Source: Thermodesulfomicrobium sp. WS
GTDB lineage: Bacteria; Desulfobacterota; Desulfovibrionia; Desulfovibrionales; Desulfomicrobiaceae
DNA length: 64,000 bases
Direction of reading: 5' to 3'
Assembly (NCBI RefSeq): GCF_027925145.1
Contig: NZ_AP027130.1
Location: 1,612,001-1,676,000, forward strand
Positions 63,432-64,000 of this stretch are shown here, piece after piece. How positions within the stretch are numbered: the stretch's first letter is position 1; each line of letters opens with the position of its first letter. The position numbers and the translations under genes are program-made. A model generated the notes under the pieces. That model searched no databases. It saw only the letters and a list, made by a program, of their open reading frames with translations, and was not told where the DNA came from.

Positions 63432-64000
63432 GTTTCGATCCCCATTGGCCGACCCTCATGATCAGCGCTTTTTTTTTGCCCTTCTCAATCTCTCGCGCTT
63501 TTGTATTGACACTTCGCTCCTGCACCGACCAATAGCCGCAGCCCTGCTCTGGGGCGCAGCCACGGCCGATGCCTCGGTCATCCCCATTGGGATCTTCTTC
63601 GAGCTCCTCTGGCTCGATCTCTTCCCTGCCGGCGCGTACGTCCCCCCCAACGGCCTTCTGGCCTTCACCCTCGCCGCAGCCACCCTGCGCCATATTCCGC
63701 ATCCATCCATGTTCCTCGCCTTGGCCGTCCTTCTTGGATCCGCCATGTGCGCCCACGGAGCGGCAGGAATCGAACTCTTCTCCCGCAAACGCCAAGACAG
63801 CGCCATGATGCGTCTTGCCGATACCAACCGCCGCTCCCGGATGATCTTCTTCAACCCCGATTCCATCGTCTTCCGCGCCGTAGCCGAGCAATGGGTCCTC
63901 GGCTGGGCACTTTTTCTCGCCTGCGCCCTCGTCATGGGCATCGGGCTGCGAATTCTCGGACTTTTCTCGCTTCCCCCCACGCCGGTATCCTGGCCGGTGC
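63428..64000 (+). CDS. PTS mannose/sorbose-type IIC component, frameshifted at T9 and partial
   Basis: From ATG 63428 the frame reads MSFDPHWPTLMISAFF and then, after nine T (63469-63477), meets a stop at 63535 (TAG at 63533-63535). In the frame one base back the sequence continues as a coherent membrane protein to the window end: ALLNLSRFCIDTSLL, then LWGAATADASVIPIGIFFE and LFPAGAYVPPNGLL, the EIIC-Man/Sor pattern. One extra T would join both parts. This could be a sequencing error, a broken gene, or programmed slippage on the T9 run. A TTG at 63445 in the second frame could start translation but has no ribosome site. The 3' end is outside. Confidence 0.7.

Noticed and set aside
63445-64000. 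TTG start for an unshifted PTS IIC
   Set aside because: No Shine-Dalgarno and it would give a polar N-terminus (Asp-Pro-His-Asp-Gln-Arg); the ATG at 63428 overlapping the IIB stop gives a hydrophobic family-like start.

Overview
This 64 kb window of about 60% GC chromosome looks like a sulfate-reducing Desulfobacterota, most likely Desulfovibrionales. The clues are the order precorrin-2 dehydrogenase / CcsA-like protein / hemA, the run pyrG-kdsA-kdsC-lptC-lptA-lptB-rpoN-hpf-ptsN-rapZ followed by a mannose-type PTS, several small proteins I associate only with that order, and many sigma-54-type regulators. This placement rests on gene order and protein character, not on a search.

Layout. 0-7 kb: the 5' end of proA, a TPR-like membrane protein, a NifA-like sigma-54 activator translationally coupled to a receiver-PAS-kinase protein, a eukaryotic-type UDP-sugar pyrophosphorylase, a rhodanese protein and a MauE/DoxX-type membrane protein. 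7-15.6 kb (minus strand): a CCHC zinc-knuckle/TPR membrane protein, a family 9 glycosyltransferase, two unknown small proteins, uvrC and a pabB-pabC fusion. 15.7-17.7 kb: nadC-nadA. 17.7-26.6 kb: a signalling island. It holds a sigma-54 activator, divergent from a ten-gene operon that begins at a sigma-54-type promoter and encodes a TauE/SafE exporter, a DUF1634-like protein, a degenerate sigma-54 activator-like protein, a NifX-like protein and a phosphorelay of two kinases, an HPt-like protein and receivers, with no DNA-binding output. 26.7-30 kb: nadB, selO, gluQ. 30.9-35.1 kb: tetrapyrrole genes and tilS. 35.2-37.6 kb: NfeD/SPFH pair and an ArsM-like methyltransferase. 37.7-46.7 kb (minus): potABCD, an ICMT-like membrane protein, ettA and an amino-acid ABC transporter. 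46.9-53.5 kb: DMT and ZIP transporters, a small Cys protein, a stand-alone FMN glutamate synthase, a NarX/NarL-like pair, a SlyX-like protein and a lineage-specific small protein. 53.6-54.2 kb: a truncated AAA-ATPase-like gene next to an insertion-sequence remnant. 54.3-64 kb: pyrG, LPS Kdo and Lpt genes, rpoN, hpf, ptsN, rapZ and a mannose-type PTS whose IIC gene is frameshifted at a T9 run and runs off the window.

How the genes work together. NadB, NadA and NadC make nicotinate mononucleotide, but the island lies between nadCA and nadB. KdsA/KdsC make Kdo and LptC/LptA/LptB export LPS. RpoN, encoded here, is the sigma factor that the activators at 1.1 kb and 18.7 kb should use. No rRNA, tRNA, CRISPR array or intact mobile element was seen. 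The most unusual unit is the 17.7-26.6 kb island.
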